From positions 1-64,000 of the forward strand of contig JAIOYV010000002.1 of assembly GCA_021740905.1 (NCBI GenBank): a DNA stretch of 64,000 nt. Direction: 5' to 3'. Source of the DNA: Bacteroidales bacterium. GTDB lineage: Bacteria > Bacteroidota > Bacteroidia > Bacteroidales > M50B96. Both the position numbers and the translations under genes were made by a program. The notes beneath the pieces are model-generated. The model was not told the DNA's origin, ran no database searches, and saw nothing but the letters and a program-made list of their open reading frames with translations. Positions 25,991 to 35,097 of the stretch are shown here, piece by piece; the stretch's first letter is position 1, and the number at the start of each line of letters is the position of its first letter.

Positions 25991-26707
25991 TTATTCCGCC
26001 ATATTTTTTTCATCATAAGCAGGGCATTTGTAGCGCTTGTAGAATAACTTATAGCTTATAAATATTCCAGTGTATGCGTATTTATCGTTTCGATAGATTA
26101 AAGATTTTTGTCGATATTTTTGGGCTGTTTGATCCGAAAGGAATTCTTCTTGTAGTGGATCAGAAGGATAATCGCCAAGTCCGTCCAGTTCGTCTGAGAA
26201 AGAAACTCTCCAAACCCATTCACAACCTGCGCTCAATCGCTCCGTCACATTTACTTTGAATCCAATACCAAAAGGCACGGCCATAGTTCCTGCAACATTT
26301 TCATCTAACGAAAGCATGTACGACAGGCCAGCCGTGATATAGGGTGCAAAATTATACTTTATACTGGTCGTAACATAAGGCAAGAAATTAAATTCTGCTG
26401 CCGCCGCAAAATCTACAATTTCGAGGGTGAATGAATGGTTGCGGCGTTGATTAAAATCGAAGGGTGAAAATCTATCGTGGCCGGTCAACTTTCCATAGTA
26501 AGCACTGCCACGGATCGACCATCGAAGATCGTAGGTATGCCGATAAAAGATCCCCGCAGCAGGCAGTGCTTCGAGAAACTGAATGGTAGGGTTTATTTCG
26601 CCAAGGTAATAGGAAGTGCCTCCAAAAACTCCAAGATCACCCTTTCTTTGACCCAAAATGGAAAGCGAAAATACCAGTGCCAGGATTATTATTATGGTTT
26701 TCTTCAT
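25991..26707 (-). CDS. DUF6089 family outer-membrane beta-barrel protein
   Basis: The 238-residue protein has a signal peptide (MKKTIIIILALVFSLSILGQ) and an OmpA-like small barrel: DLGVFGGTSYYLGEINPT, FYRHTYDLRWSIRGSAYYG, YNFAPYITAGLSYMLS and a Trp-rich strand GCEWVWRVSFSDEL. Members of this family are regularly encoded directly before uppS in Bacteroidota. The family has no settled function. A role in envelope assembly is inferred only from location. The 2-base gap to uppS implies cotranscription. Confidence 0.85.
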   Translation of the reverse strand: MKKTIIIILALVFSLSILGQRKGDLGVFGGTSYYLGEINPTIQFLEALPAAGIFYRHTYDLRWSIRGSAYYGKLTGHDRFSPFDFNQRRNHSFTLEIVDFAAAAEFNFLPYVTTSIKYNFAPYITAGLSYMLSLDENVAGTMAVPFGIGFKVNVTERLSAGCEWVWRVSFSDELDGLGDYPSDPLQEEFLSDQTAQKYRQKSLIYRNDKYAYTGIFISYKLFYKRYKCPAYDEKNMAE

Positions 26708-26812
26708 ACCTTCTTTAAAATTTTATTTTTAAAGCTTTAAAATATAATTATTTATACCTGCTCAAAAAGCCGCGTAAAAATAGCAAATTATCATTTAGGA
26801 TAAAATACAAGC

Positions 26813-27700
26813 CTAATTTCTTTTGTCCAAGCCCCACATTAGTTTATTTCGCAGGGTGCTGAAAAAACTTTGGTTTTCCAGTTTTATTATTTTAACCGTA
26901 AAATTGGCACGGCGAACAATCAATTTCAGCGACGAATCGAACGATTCACTTCGATGGTCGAGTGAGGCCAGAAAGGATTTACTTCTACCTTCTACTTCAA
27001 AACGGATTTCATGCTTGTCGGGAATTACGATTGGTCGTACTGTTAAATTATGTGGGGCAATGGGGGTAATTATAAAATTCTCGGAATGGGGCAACACAAT
27101 CGGGCCACCAACGCTTAACGAATAGGCAGTCGATCCGGTAGGGGTAGAAATAATTATGCCATCTGCCCAGTACGAATTGAGGTACTCATCGTTGATATAG
27201 GCGTGGATTGTTATCATCGAGGCCGAATCTTTTTTGTGGATGGTCAGTTCGTTCAGGGCGAAATTATTTTCGCCAAACATTTTGTTCGGGGTTTCGAGGC
27301 TTATGACTACCCGTTCTTCAATCTTAAATTTCTTTTGAATGATATTCTCCAAGGCCGATGATAATTCCTCTTTGGCTATGTCGGCCAGAAAACCCATCCT
27401 TCCGCTGTTGATCCCAACAATTGGGATTCCGAGGTTTTTTACAAAAGGAATAGTTTCGAGAAAAGTGCCATCGCCCCCGATACTGATAAAAAAATCGACA
27501 GGTCCAATAATTTCATGCGGTTGGTTAAATAATATAGTTCCTGGAAAGTCAATTTTTTTTGTCGATTTATTGATAAATTTCCAGAAGGGTTCATAAATCA
27601 TTATTTCGATTTCATGACTTCGTAGGATTTGAAACAAGCTTTCGATGTAGCTATGAAACGAAGGGCTATAATTACGACCATAAATGGCTATCTTCATCAA
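26813..27700 (-). CDS. nadK: NAD kinase
   Basis: The 295-residue protein has the NAD kinase signatures: FISIGGDGTFLETIPF (GGDG), GINSGRMGFLAD, NELTIHKKD, and the conserved SGT-type loop ISTPTGSTAYSLSVGGPI. It phosphorylates NAD to NADP with ATP or polyphosphate. Position between the CBS gene and the DUF6089 gene on one strand is the common Bacteroidota order. The gap to DUF6089 is about 105 bases, so transcription may be continuous or reinitiated. Confidence 0.95.
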   Translation of the reverse strand: MMKIAIYGRNYSPSFHSYIESLFQILRSHEIEIMIYEPFWKFINKSTKKIDFPGTILFNQPHEIIGPVDFFISIGGDGTFLETIPFVKNLGIPIVGINSGRMGFLADIAKEELSSALENIIQKKFKIEERVVISLETPNKMFGENNFALNELTIHKKDSASMITIHAYINDEYLNSYWADGIIISTPTGSTAYSLSVGGPIVLPHSENFIITPIAPHNLTVRPIVIPDKHEIRFEVEGRSKSFLASLDHRSESFDSSLKLIVRRANFTVKIIKLENQSFFSTLRNKLMWGLDKRN

Positions 27701-27812
27701 TCAAGGTATTAGTTCAAACTCCAAAAGTTCTATGGGCAAAAATAAGAAGATATTCAAGAAAAGACTGATTTTTTAGTTTATGGCTGCCCGGATTCTCGCA
27801 ACCCGCAACCTT

Positions 27813-28478
27813 TTACATCGACAGATATTTCATAAACTCCTCATAACGAAAATCGAACATGCTGTACATTTCGTCGTCTTCCATTATGGTATCTTTAATG
27901 GTGTAGTTGTATCGCTCGAAACTTTGCAGAATAGGTGCAATTTCCACCCTGTTTATTTTTAGAGTGACGTTCATCTTCATAGATTCCTCGGGTGTACTTA
28001 CATATAGGCTAAGTATTTTTGCATCGTTCGATTCGACAATCCGGGCAATCTCCGAAAGGGAATAATCATTCAGATTAAGTTCCAGTACAATTATTCCACC
28101 TGACTGTCCGACGGCCAAAAGCCTGTTGAACTGGTGCACTAATGTGGAAAGAGTAATTACCCCCAAATATTCTTTGTTGCGTTTTAAAACGGGTATTACA
28201 GTAAGCTTAAGTTTCGAGACCATTGCAATGATCTCATAAATATGCTGATCGCTGAAAATATAGGGGCTGAATAACGAAAGGCTGTGATTGCCAATAGCCT
28301 CTTCCGTCCGGTTAATGTCATAAATATCTGTATCGGAAATTAATCCAAGAAATTCGGTATGGTTGACAATGGGTAGATGCGAAACCCTGTATACATCCAT
28401 CAGGTTCAAGGCTTTCTGTCCCGAATCTGAAGTGTGCAATACGGGTATTTGCTCTGATATTAATTCTTTTGCTATCAT
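27813..28478 (-). CDS. CBS-pair protein with ACT-like C-terminus
   Basis: The 221-residue protein has two CBS motifs (about 1-60: [31 protein letters not shown]; and 70-130: [28 protein letters not shown]), which usually bind adenine nucleotides. A C-terminal ACT-like region (about 138-205) has [20 protein letters not shown] and a long strand pair. It is a cytosolic regulatory protein of unknown target. It lies upstream of nadK and divergent from pdxJ, a conserved neighbourhood in this phylum, which suggests but does not prove a link with NAD or pyridoxal metabolism. Confidence 0.85.
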   Translation of the reverse strand: MIAKELISEQIPVLHTSDSGQKALNLMDVYRVSHLPIVNHTEFLGLISDTDIYDINRTEEAIGNHSLSLFSPYIFSDQHIYEIIAMVSKLKLTVIPVLKRNKEYLGVITLSTLVHQFNRLLAVGQSGGIIVLELNLNDYSLSEIARIVESNDAKILSLYVSTPEESMKMNVTLKINRVEIAPILQSFERYNYTIKDTIMEDDEMYSMFDFRYEEFMKYLSM

Positions 28479-28596
28479 TTTGTATTTTTGTATGGTTCCC
28501 TATCAAAGTTCATGCTAAAGAAAATATTCAGCCATATTGTTCATGTTAAAAGTTCCAAATACCTTACGACAAACGGTCAATACAGTTCAAAATTGT

Positions 28597-28604
28597 TAAC
28601 TTTG
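28597..28604 (+). promoter_or_regulatory. Candidate -7 box for pdxJ
   Basis: TAACTTTG matches the Bacteroidota -7 consensus TAnnTTTG exactly and lies 24 bases before the preferred pdxJ start at 28629. No TTTG -33 element was found at the usual 19-21 spacing. If used, it rules out the longer reading from TTG at 28488. Confidence 0.35.
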
Positions 28605-28628
28605 TCATCAAAGAAAATAGGAAATTCA

Positions 28629-29342
28629 ATGACAAGATTAAGTGTAAATATAAACAAAATTGCGACAATTCGAAATGCAAGGGGTGGAGATATCCCCGAT
28701 ATACTAAACGCTGCAACCAATATTGAATCGTATGGGGCACAGGGAATCACAGTTCATCCCCGGCCCGATGAGAGGCATATTCGATACGAGGATGTCCACC
28801 AACTTAAGCCTTTGGTGAAAACCGAATTCAATATTGAAGGCTATCCATCGAGAAATTTCATGGAATTGGTGCTCCTTGTAAAACCCGATCAGGTCACTTT
28901 GGTTCCTGATCCACCTAATGCCATTACATCCAACTCAGGATGGGATACAGTGACAAACAAGATATTTTTGACTGAAGTGATAAGCGAATTTAAGAAGAAG
29001 GGAATCAGGGTTTCCATTTTTGTTGATACGAACCTTGTGAATATCGAACATGCAGCACTCACAGGTACCGACCGCATAGAATTATATACCGAACCTTATG
29101 CTGAACAATACAGTCACGATCGCAAAAAAGCTATCCCCCCATTTATAGAAGCTGCTAAACTTGCAAATAGTCTTGGGCTGGGAATAAATGCCGGCCATGA
29201 TTTAAATCTTGAGAACCTTCGCTATTTTCACGAAAACATACCTTATTTAGATGAGGTTTCTATCGGTCATGCCCTCATCTCGGATGCTCTATATTTTGGG
29301 TTGGAGAAAACGGTGGGGATGTACCTGGATTTGTTGAAGTAG
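28629..29342 (+). CDS. pdxJ: Pyridoxine 5'-phosphate synthase
   Basis: With the ATG at 28629 the protein has 237 residues, the normal PdxJ size, and starts [20 protein letters not shown] as the family does. The open frame continues upstream to a TTG at 28488, but those 47 residues match nothing and precede the -7-like box. Family landmarks are [18 protein letters not shown], the active-site Glu in [34 protein letters not shown], and the C-terminal [15 protein letters not shown] and [10 protein letters not shown]. It condenses 1-deoxyxylulose 5-phosphate with 3-amino-2-oxopropyl phosphate in DXP-dependent vitamin B6 synthesis. It is divergent from the CBS/nadK genes. Confidence 0.95.
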   Translation: MTRLSVNINKIATIRNARGGDIPDILNAATNIESYGAQGITVHPRPDERHIRYEDVHQLKPLVKTEFNIEGYPSRNFMELVLLVKPDQVTLVPDPPNAITSNSGWDTVTNKIFLTEVISEFKKKGIRVSIFVDTNLVNIEHAALTGTDRIELYTEPYAEQYSHDRKKAIPPFIEAAKLANSLGLGINAGHDLNLENLRYFHENIPYLDEVSIGHALISDALYFGLEKTVGMYLDLLK

Positions 29343-29382
29343 TTAGCTAGTTCTGAGTTAGAAAGTTGAAAAGTTCTGTCCA
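29343..29382. repeat. GTTCTGAGTT element after pdxJ
   Basis: Immediately after the pdxJ stop, TAGTTCTGAGTTAGAAAGTT is followed by GAAAAGTTCTGTCC. It is the same short repeat family that follows other genes in the window. Beyond it, 29383-29550 holds nothing recognisable. Confidence 0.6.
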
Positions 29383-29553
29383 ATTACGCTAAAACTTCGT
29401 TGGATAAAAGTTGAGGAGAATAATGTTCCCAAGGCCCTCTTATTTTAATATCAATTTACAAATTCGTGGAATTTGTTTTATTTCCTTTTGAGAGCAAAGC
29501 ATCATGCTAAATTTTTAATTTCCAGTTTCCAATTTTCTGTAGCAAACAATCAC

Positions 29554-29580
29554 AAAAAAGGCCGGGTCTCCCCAGCCTTT
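29554..29580 (-). terminator. Terminator of the tryptophanase gene
   Basis: Read on the minus strand: AAAGGCTGGG, loop GAGA, CCCGGCCTTTTTT, a 7-bp GC-rich core (one T-G pair) extended by A-T pairs into a T-run. It lies 20 bases beyond the tnaA stop. Confidence 0.87.
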
Positions 29581-29599
29581 ATCATTCTATTTATTCTTT

Positions 29600-30976
29600 C
29601 TAAATCTTCTCCAACTCAACAGTAAAATGCCTCATGATTGAAGCTTCGTAAAGGATTTTATACCCACTCGTAATTTTTTCTCTACGATCCCAAACATTCT
29701 TTAAGGCCACTGCCACCACGTCCATGTGGTTGTTTGTATAAACCCTGCGTGGAATTGCAAGTCGAAGAAATTCCAGTTCGGGGTAGCGGTTCTCCCTTGT
29801 GTCTGGGTCGCGGTCGGCAAGCAAAGTGCCAATTTCGACACCTCGCACTCCCGATTCAATGAATAATTCTATAGCCAAGGTCTGCGCTACATAATGTTCT
29901 TTGGGCAAATTGGGAAGGAATCTTTTGGCATCCACAAAAATGGCATGACCGCCATAAGGCATTTGTATGGGAATTCCAAAATCGGTTAAACGTTTTCCCA
30001 AATAGGCAACTTGTTCAATCCTTGTTTCGAGGGTGCTAAACTCGGTACCTTCATCAAGTCCCTGAGCAAGAGCGTTCATGTCGCGCCCCGACATTCCACC
30101 GTAGGTAATGTATCCTTCGAACATAATATTGAACACCGTGGCTTGCTTAAACAATGCTTCATCGTTCATGGCAATAAAACCGCCCATGTTTACAATAGCA
30201 TCCTTTTTACTGCTCATGGTCATGGCATCGGCATAATGAAACATCTCTTTTACGATTTCCTTGATGCTTTTGTCCTGATACCCTTTTTCGCGGATTTTTA
30301 TGAAATAGGCATTTTCGGCAAAACGGGCTGCATCGTACACAACCGGTTTATTGTATTTTTTCGCGAGGGCATTCACCTCTCTCATGTTTTTTATGCTCAC
30401 AGGCTGCCCGCCCGATGAATTGCATGTAACTGTGACAATCACAAAAGGAACTTTCTCGTGTGGGTTATTTTTCAACACTGCTTCGAGTTTTGCCAGATCG
30501 ATATTTCCTTTAAATGGATGTTCGCTTGATGTGTCGAAAGCCTCGTCTATAGTGCAATCCAGGGCTTTGGCCTTACGAAACTCGATATGCCCCTTAGTGG
30601 TATCGAAATGCGAATTCCCGGGTACGATGTTTCCTTCTTTCACCATCACCGAGAAAAGCACATTCTCAGCTGCGCGACCCTGATGGGTTGGTAAAAAGTA
30701 GTCATATCCGAGAATGTTCTTAATGGCATTCTTCATTTTATAGTACGAAGTAGCCCCGGCGTAACTCTCGTCGCCAAGCATCATTTCCGACCACTGAAAA
30801 TGGCTCATCGCGCCGGTACCACTATCGGTCAATAAATCGATAAAAACCTGTTCGCTTTTTAGATTGAAGAGATTGTAATTGGCTTTCTTTATCCATTCCA
30901 GCCTTTCTGTGCGGGAGCTTCTCTTTATAGGTTCGACTACTTTTATTTTGAATGATTCTGCAAATGGCAAATTCAT
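29600..30976 (-). CDS. tnaA: Tryptophanase (beta-eliminating PLP lyase)
   Basis: The 458-residue PLP enzyme belongs to the tryptophanase/tyrosine phenol-lyase family: VFIDLLTDSGTGAMS, GDESYAG, PTHQGRAAEN, TCNSSGGQPVS, VVYDAARFAENAYFI, and the PLP lysine in MSSKKDAIVNMGG. Near the C-terminus the sequence is GVRGVEIGTLLADRDP. Tyrosine phenol-lyases carry Arg two positions before this Gly (MERG) to bind the phenol hydroxyl. Here it is Ile, as in tryptophanases, so cleavage of tryptophan to indole, pyruvate and ammonia is favoured. There is no tnaC-like leader and no adjacent aromatic amino-acid permease. It is transcribed alone, with its own terminator. Confidence 0.88.
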   Translation of the reverse strand: MNLPFAESFKIKVVEPIKRSSRTERLEWIKKANYNLFNLKSEQVFIDLLTDSGTGAMSHFQWSEMMLGDESYAGATSYYKMKNAIKNILGYDYFLPTHQGRAAENVLFSVMVKEGNIVPGNSHFDTTKGHIEFRKAKALDCTIDEAFDTSSEHPFKGNIDLAKLEAVLKNNPHEKVPFVIVTVTCNSSGGQPVSIKNMREVNALAKKYNKPVVYDAARFAENAYFIKIREKGYQDKSIKEIVKEMFHYADAMTMSSKKDAIVNMGGFIAMNDEALFKQATVFNIMFEGYITYGGMSGRDMNALAQGLDEGTEFSTLETRIEQVAYLGKRLTDFGIPIQMPYGGHAIFVDAKRFLPNLPKEHYVAQTLAIELFIESGVRGVEIGTLLADRDPDTRENRYPELEFLRLAIPRRVYTNNHMDVVAVALKNVWDRREKITSGYKILYEASIMRHFTVELEKI

Positions 30977-31319
30977 AATGTTGTATTTTTTGTTTCTGAA
31001 TTAAAAAATTGGGACTTGGTTAATTTTTAGCGAAGTTGCTATTAGCAAGGAAAGTAGTCGTAAGTGTCCCTGCTTTTGATATTCAGAAAAAGCAAGATCG
31101 ACTTTACTATATGTCTCATTTCAATTTCCATATTAGGTATCGAAGTGCAAAAATAATATTTTGATCCAAATAACAAAATAATTTGCAGTTTTATTGTGTC
31201 TAATTCAACATAGTACGAAACACTTGAAAAAAGGAATGTCAACACCATTTTGATAGTATCGCAGTGGAATTTGTTCTCAAACACAAAAAAATTGTGAAAT
31301 CCCGAAGGTTTTATTAATC
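30977..31319. other. Intergenic region between tnaA and the symporter
   Basis: This stretch of 343 bases is AT-rich. An 80-codon minus-strand frame (31042-31284) has a composition typical of chance ORFs and no recognisable domain. No leader peptide with a tryptophan codon pattern and no T-rich terminator were found upstream of tnaA. The tnaA promoter presumably lies here, but no convincing box was seen. Confidence 0.4.
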
Positions 31320-32783
31320 CTACTCTTTGTGTTTTTGAAACAAACTTATTAATGGATTGGCCACTAATGAAACGATCATTCCAACCGTGCCTGCTCCCGG
31401 CGAATTAAAATACCAAGGTTTGGGTGTTGTCTCGACATTCAATCCATAGAAATAAAGGATAAGGCAAACGGCAAGTCCAATAAGCCCCGATGATAAGCCA
31501 CCTAGTTTATTTACTTTTTTGCTGAACAAACCCCACACGAATGGCCCTAAGAAAAACGACCCGATCGCACCCCACGAAACACCTAATATTTCAACAATTA
31601 CATCGAACTCGGCAAATGCAAGTGCAACCGCCAGGAATACAAAAACCCCGCTCATAACCCGCATCATCATGGTAAGGCTTTTGTCGCTGATCCCCTTGTT
31701 GATGTATCCGGCATAAAAATCCTTCGAAAAGGATGAACTCGAAATCAAAACCAATGCCGCCAGGGTAGACATGGAGGCCGACAGGATCAACAATAAGATC
31801 AATACAGACAAAGAATCGGGGATTACGTTTGTGAGCAACTCAGGCATGAGGCGGTCGAAAATGGGTTTGCCGTTTTCAAACGCACCAGGTGTAGTTTCTG
31901 GCGATAAGAACAGCCTTGTAGTTGAACCAATAAAATAAGCTACACCTCCAATTAACAGTGCAAAAAAGGTAGAGGCAATGGCTCCAACTTTCACCGACCG
32001 TTTATCTTTAATGGCATAAAACTTCTGCACCAACTGTGGCATGGCAAAGGGTGCCACACTGGTTAGAAATACTAGCGAAAACAAAGACCAGAACCCGGGA
32101 GGGCCAATCCAGCTTGTCAGTTTTGGGCTTATGGCCGATAGCGATTCTGTAATATTGCCTAGCCCATTGCCTTTATCGACTGTACTTACGAAAAGCACGA
32201 TAACCCCGGCTGTCATGATGATACCGAAAATCATATCGATCATGGCCATCGACTTATAGCCACCGAGGATCACATAGCTGGCCGTGAAAACCCCCATTAA
32301 TATCAGTACTACCGAATAATCAATCCCGAAATTAGAGGTAAACAAATACGACAATCCCATAAATACAGCTGCTGAATAAGGGATCATAAATACGAAAATT
32401 ACGATTGAGGCGATTAATTTTATGGACGAGCTATTGTATCTTTTTTCAAGGAACTCACTCATAGTCGCCACGCCATATTCAACCGACATTTTTTTGATAC
32501 GCCAGCCAAACACTGACCATACCAGCATAACACCAAATAGGGCATTGAAAAAGGCAATCCATAGACCAGAGTAGCCAAAACCCCAGCCTATTTTTCCGGC
32601 AAAGCCAATAAACAAAACTGCCGAAAAGTAGGCCGTGCCATACGAAAATGCGGTCATCCAGGGACCCACGTTGCCACCACCAAGAAAAAAGTCGGAAAAT
32701 GATTTGGTCTTTCTCATGCCCACAATCCCTATGATGATGATCATCAGGGCATAAAGTGCTATTACTATAATTTTTACTACCAT
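31320..32783 (-). CDS. Sodium:solute symporter (SSS family)
   Basis: The 487-residue polytopic membrane protein has about 13 predicted membrane helices. SSS features are visible: the N-terminal LGGGNVGPWMTAFSYGTAYFSA, the TM3 region GVATMSEFLEKRYNS, SYVILGGYKSMAMIDMIFG, PQLVQKFYAIKD, and the Ser-rich sodium-site helix LILSASMSTLAALVLISSSSF. It uses the sodium gradient to import an organic solute. The substrate cannot be told from the sequence: the same family carries sugars, proline, pantothenate and others. It is transcribed toward tnaA on the same strand, 343 bases away, so a shared substrate is only a possibility. Confidence 0.92.
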   Translation of the reverse strand: MVVKIIVIALYALMIIIIGIVGMRKTKSFSDFFLGGGNVGPWMTAFSYGTAYFSAVLFIGFAGKIGWGFGYSGLWIAFFNALFGVMLVWSVFGWRIKKMSVEYGVATMSEFLEKRYNSSSIKLIASIVIFVFMIPYSAAVFMGLSYLFTSNFGIDYSVVLILMGVFTASYVILGGYKSMAMIDMIFGIIMTAGVIVLFVSTVDKGNGLGNITESLSAISPKLTSWIGPPGFWSLFSLVFLTSVAPFAMPQLVQKFYAIKDKRSVKVGAIASTFFALLIGGVAYFIGSTTRLFLSPETTPGAFENGKPIFDRLMPELLTNVIPDSLSVLILLLILSASMSTLAALVLISSSSFSKDFYAGYINKGISDKSLTMMMRVMSGVFVFLAVALAFAEFDVIVEILGVSWGAIGSFFLGPFVWGLFSKKVNKLGGLSSGLIGLAVCLILYFYGLNVETTPKPWYFNSPGAGTVGMIVSLVANPLISLFQKHKE

Positions 32784-32799
32784 GTTTTGAAAATTTCGG

Positions 32800-32807
32800 C
32801 AAAGCTA
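32800..32807 (-). promoter_or_regulatory. Candidate -7 box for the symporter gene
   Basis: The complement of 32800-32807 reads TAGCTTTG, an exact match to TAnnTTTG, 17 bases before the start codon. No TTTG is found at the right distance upstream. Confidence 0.3.
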
Positions 32808-32945
32808 ATCGGAAAATTTGAATGAGTTGTTGATGGATGTCATATCTTCAGGAAAAGTCAATTTTTCGAAATCGGGGTAAATGATAACCAACCCTCACAT
32901 GCCCACATAATGTACTTGTTCGGCATATATTCTGGGTATTGAAAC

Positions 32946-33548
32946 TCACTCTAAAGATAATATCCTCATCAGGTTATTTTGTGGATCAGGAAGGTTTAGC
33001 TCCTTACCATTTCTTGGAGAGATTAAAATCCATGAAATATATGGGTTGGCATCGCTAAGGAACCGGGATGAAGCAATTTTGAAAATATCATTTGATGAAA
33101 TATATCCTGATTCACACGAAAGCTCATCATCCGAAATAAAGGAATTGCCCTGTCTTTTAAATAGTGTATGAAACAACTTTTTTGAATTCAGATAATAATA
33201 GCTGATTCCGATCACTTCGTCCAATGAAATAGAATCGTGAACAACTATTGATTTATTGGCGTAAACGACAATTATGTAAGGGAATTGGGGAAATTGAGTT
33301 AGCTTATTAAATGATGAACATACATCCTTATATTTCTCATCATCAATAACTAATATAGCAAGATCGATGGAGTCACGCGACCAGATATCTGTACTGTCCT
33401 TGTATATCTTAATGCCAAAATCTAACATCAGGTTTTTGGTTGCTGTAACCGGACGCAATCCGCACGACGCTTTATGTTTATGCTTGTTTGGTAATTGGCA
33501 GGAAGCAAAGAGAAAAAAAAGAATGACAAGAAAAGGTATGTTTCTCAT
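32946..33548 (-). CDS. Putative lipoprotein, unknown function
   Basis: The ATG at 33548 gives a 200-residue protein, MRNIPFLVILFFLFASC, with a clear lipobox (LFASC). A further ATG seven codons upstream (33569) would spoil the signal peptide start. The mature part holds four more cysteines and no domain that I recognise. It seems alpha/beta (SIDLAILVIDDEKYKDV, FPYIIVVYANKSIVV). It is located between the symporter and the DUF4405-like/micro-gene pair on the same strand, 97 bases after the micro-gene. It may be cotranscribed with them. Function unknown. Confidence 0.65.
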   Translation of the reverse strand: MRNIPFLVILFFLFASCQLPNKHKHKASCGLRPVTATKNLMLDFGIKIYKDSTDIWSRDSIDLAILVIDDEKYKDVCSSFNKLTQFPQFPYIIVVYANKSIVVHDSISLDEVIGISYYYLNSKKLFHTLFKRQGNSFISDDELSCESGYISSNDIFKIASSRFLSDANPYISWILISPRNGKELNLPDPQNNLMRILSLE

Positions 33549-33645
33549 ATTAAAAATGGTGAATTGCAAGTCCTGTTTTCAATAGTGTTTATAAAATAAC
33601 GACTATATTGTTTCAGGTAACTAATCATTTTTCGAGATGATTGGA

Positions 33646-33780
33646 TCAATACTCTAACTCAGCGGCAATCATTTCGTCAAACGAATTTGGTTTCTTCTTT
33701 CCTTCGACAATAAGCTTTCCTTCATAAAAAACCTTTTTCCTTTTTAATCTTTTGTCTGATTTTATATCATTCTCTATCAT
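33646..33780 (-). CDS. Small 44-residue protein coupled to the DUF4405-like gene
   Basis: An ATG at 33780 overlaps the stop of the upstream membrane-protein gene in an ATGA junction. It opens a 44-codon frame ending in TGA at 33646. The product is MIENDIKSDKRLKRKKVFYE continuing with GKLIVEGKKKPNSFDEM and IAAELEY: basic first half, acidic end, no membrane segment and no Cys. The ATGA overlap is the classic sign of translational coupling, and codon choice looks normal. I recognise no family. It may be an accessory peptide of the membrane protein, or a chance frame. Confidence 0.5.
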   Translation of the reverse strand: MIENDIKSDKRLKRKKVFYEGKLIVEGKKKPNSFDEMIAAELEY

Positions 33781-34988
33781 TTATTCTCCGTTCCTTTAGC
33801 GTAGGGAGACTCCTTCGCTTCCTGTCTCAGACGTTCGTCCCGTAAAACCCGCAATATTGCTCCCGGGCGTTCATTGTGTGCTTTGGCAATTTCTTCTACG
33901 GTTTGATTTTTATCGGCTGTATAACCTTTCGCTTTGAGGGCCTTTAGCAAACCCTCTTCATTCAATTTATATTCCTTGGCAATTTTTGTAATCGAAGTAC
34001 CTATAAACTGCCTTGCTCTGTTTTGGTTTTTTTCGATGTGTGGGGGAGGGCCGTCCAGTTTTTTGGCACCTGCGACCGGAGGTCTGCTGGGCCGCCTCCC
34101 TGTATGGATTATTTGCATCAGATCATCGACCGATACCTTGTTCTCTGATGCAATATGGCTTAAAACCTGATCGTCGCCAGCCAGTTTGATCTGATTTCCG
34201 TTTAACCGCTCTAAAATAATTTCTTTGCTAACATTGGCTCCGGGTTGTTCCTTGTCAATAATGTCCACCAATTCATCGAGGGTTTTCGTGCCGATCATTT
34301 TTATGTATTCCGAATCGGGCCTTTTTTCTTCATTTTGGGCTTGATTCGATGCACGGGATGGCGGTTCTTTTCCACTTAAAATGGCGAAAATATCCCTAGG
34401 CATCATTTGATTCTCATCGGCTACATCTTTTAAGCTTAGATCGAAATTGCCTGTATGTTGTATTTTGTTACGGGCAAAAATCACAAGGGCTTCATCTCTC
34501 GAAATCCCGATTTCTGCGATGGCTTCATTCACTGTGCGTTCGCCAACAGGTTTTCCCGATTTCAGTTCTTCACCCTTAAAATAATCGTTTGGGTCCATCT
34601 GTGGAGTGCCAGTTGTTTGTACCCTTGCCAGATATTGAAGCGAAGGAATGTTTAGCCCGCTTATCGAAACAAGGATAAATACGAAGACCAGTGCGATCCA
34701 TAATTCTTTACTATTCGAAACTTTCTGCGGAAATTCCCGACGAAGAAAGTTTGTGGTCAAATTCCAATCAACTTGAAAAAGGAAGAGCGCAAGGAAAACA
34801 AGCATAAAAACAAAGGAAAAGAAAAACTGAGTTTTCCACGATATTTTGGGTATGCCAAAAAACGACCATCCGCTAGCATCCGCTAGATTATCGGGAGGGG
34901 CAAGGTAAAGGATAAAGCCCGAAATGAGCAAAAAAGCCAGGGAGGCCAACAGGCCAAAAGCAAAAAATTTTCTTCTGTCGAATCGCAT
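33777..34988 (-). CDS. DUF4405-like membrane protein with helical-repeat tail
   Basis: From the ATG at 34988 the protein has 403 residues; an in-frame TTG at 35015 is less likely. Three hydrophobic helices (about residues 8-30, 50-75, 95-115) resemble the DUF4405/cytochrome-b-like membrane fold, with WSFFGIPKISWKTQFFFSF between the first two. The rest (130-403) is soluble, highly charged and made of short helix-turn-helix units with recurring patterns: LKDVADENQMMPRDIFAIL, ASENKVSVDDLMQIIHTG, IAKEYKLNEEGLLKALKAKG and IAKAHNERPGAILRVL. Each looks like 'x-IA-x-x-x-x-V-x-x-x-x-L-x-x-x-L'. Linkers are rich in Pro and Lys. Its role may be sensing or scaffolding at the membrane. It is divergent from uvrA. 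Confidence 0.7.
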   Translation of the reverse strand: MRFDRRKFFAFGLLASLAFLLISGFILYLAPPDNLADASGWSFFGIPKISWKTQFFFSFVFMLVFLALFLFQVDWNLTTNFLRREFPQKVSNSKELWIALVFVFILVSISGLNIPSLQYLARVQTTGTPQMDPNDYFKGEELKSGKPVGERTVNEAIAEIGISRDEALVIFARNKIQHTGNFDLSLKDVADENQMMPRDIFAILSGKEPPSRASNQAQNEEKRPDSEYIKMIGTKTLDELVDIIDKEQPGANVSKEIILERLNGNQIKLAGDDQVLSHIASENKVSVDDLMQIIHTGRRPSRPPVAGAKKLDGPPPHIEKNQNRARQFIGTSITKIAKEYKLNEEGLLKALKAKGYTADKNQTVEEIAKAHNERPGAILRVLRDERLRQEAKESPYAKGTENK

Positions 34989-35097
34989 AATTCTAAAATT
35001 GTAGGTTTCGCACAAATGTAGAAAAATTCCCCTTTTTAGGAATTTTCCTCAACCAAAAATTAATGCAACTTTTGCAGCTTCAAAAAAAACAATAAGC

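Noticed and set aside
28488-28628. N-terminal extension of PdxJ from TTG at 28488
   Set aside because: Forty-seven residues unlike any PdxJ N-terminus, starting ten bases from the divergent CBS start and preceding a -7 box; the ATG at 28629 gives the standard protein.
29600-30976. Tyrosine phenol-lyase as the call for this PLP enzyme
   Set aside because: The Arg diagnostic of tyrosine phenol-lyases near the C-terminus is replaced by Ile in an EIG context, as in tryptophanases.
31042-31284. 80-codon minus-strand ORF upstream of tnaA, considered as a TnaC-like leader
   Set aside because: Too long for a leader peptide; no characteristic Trp codon followed by a Rho-type boxA arrangement.
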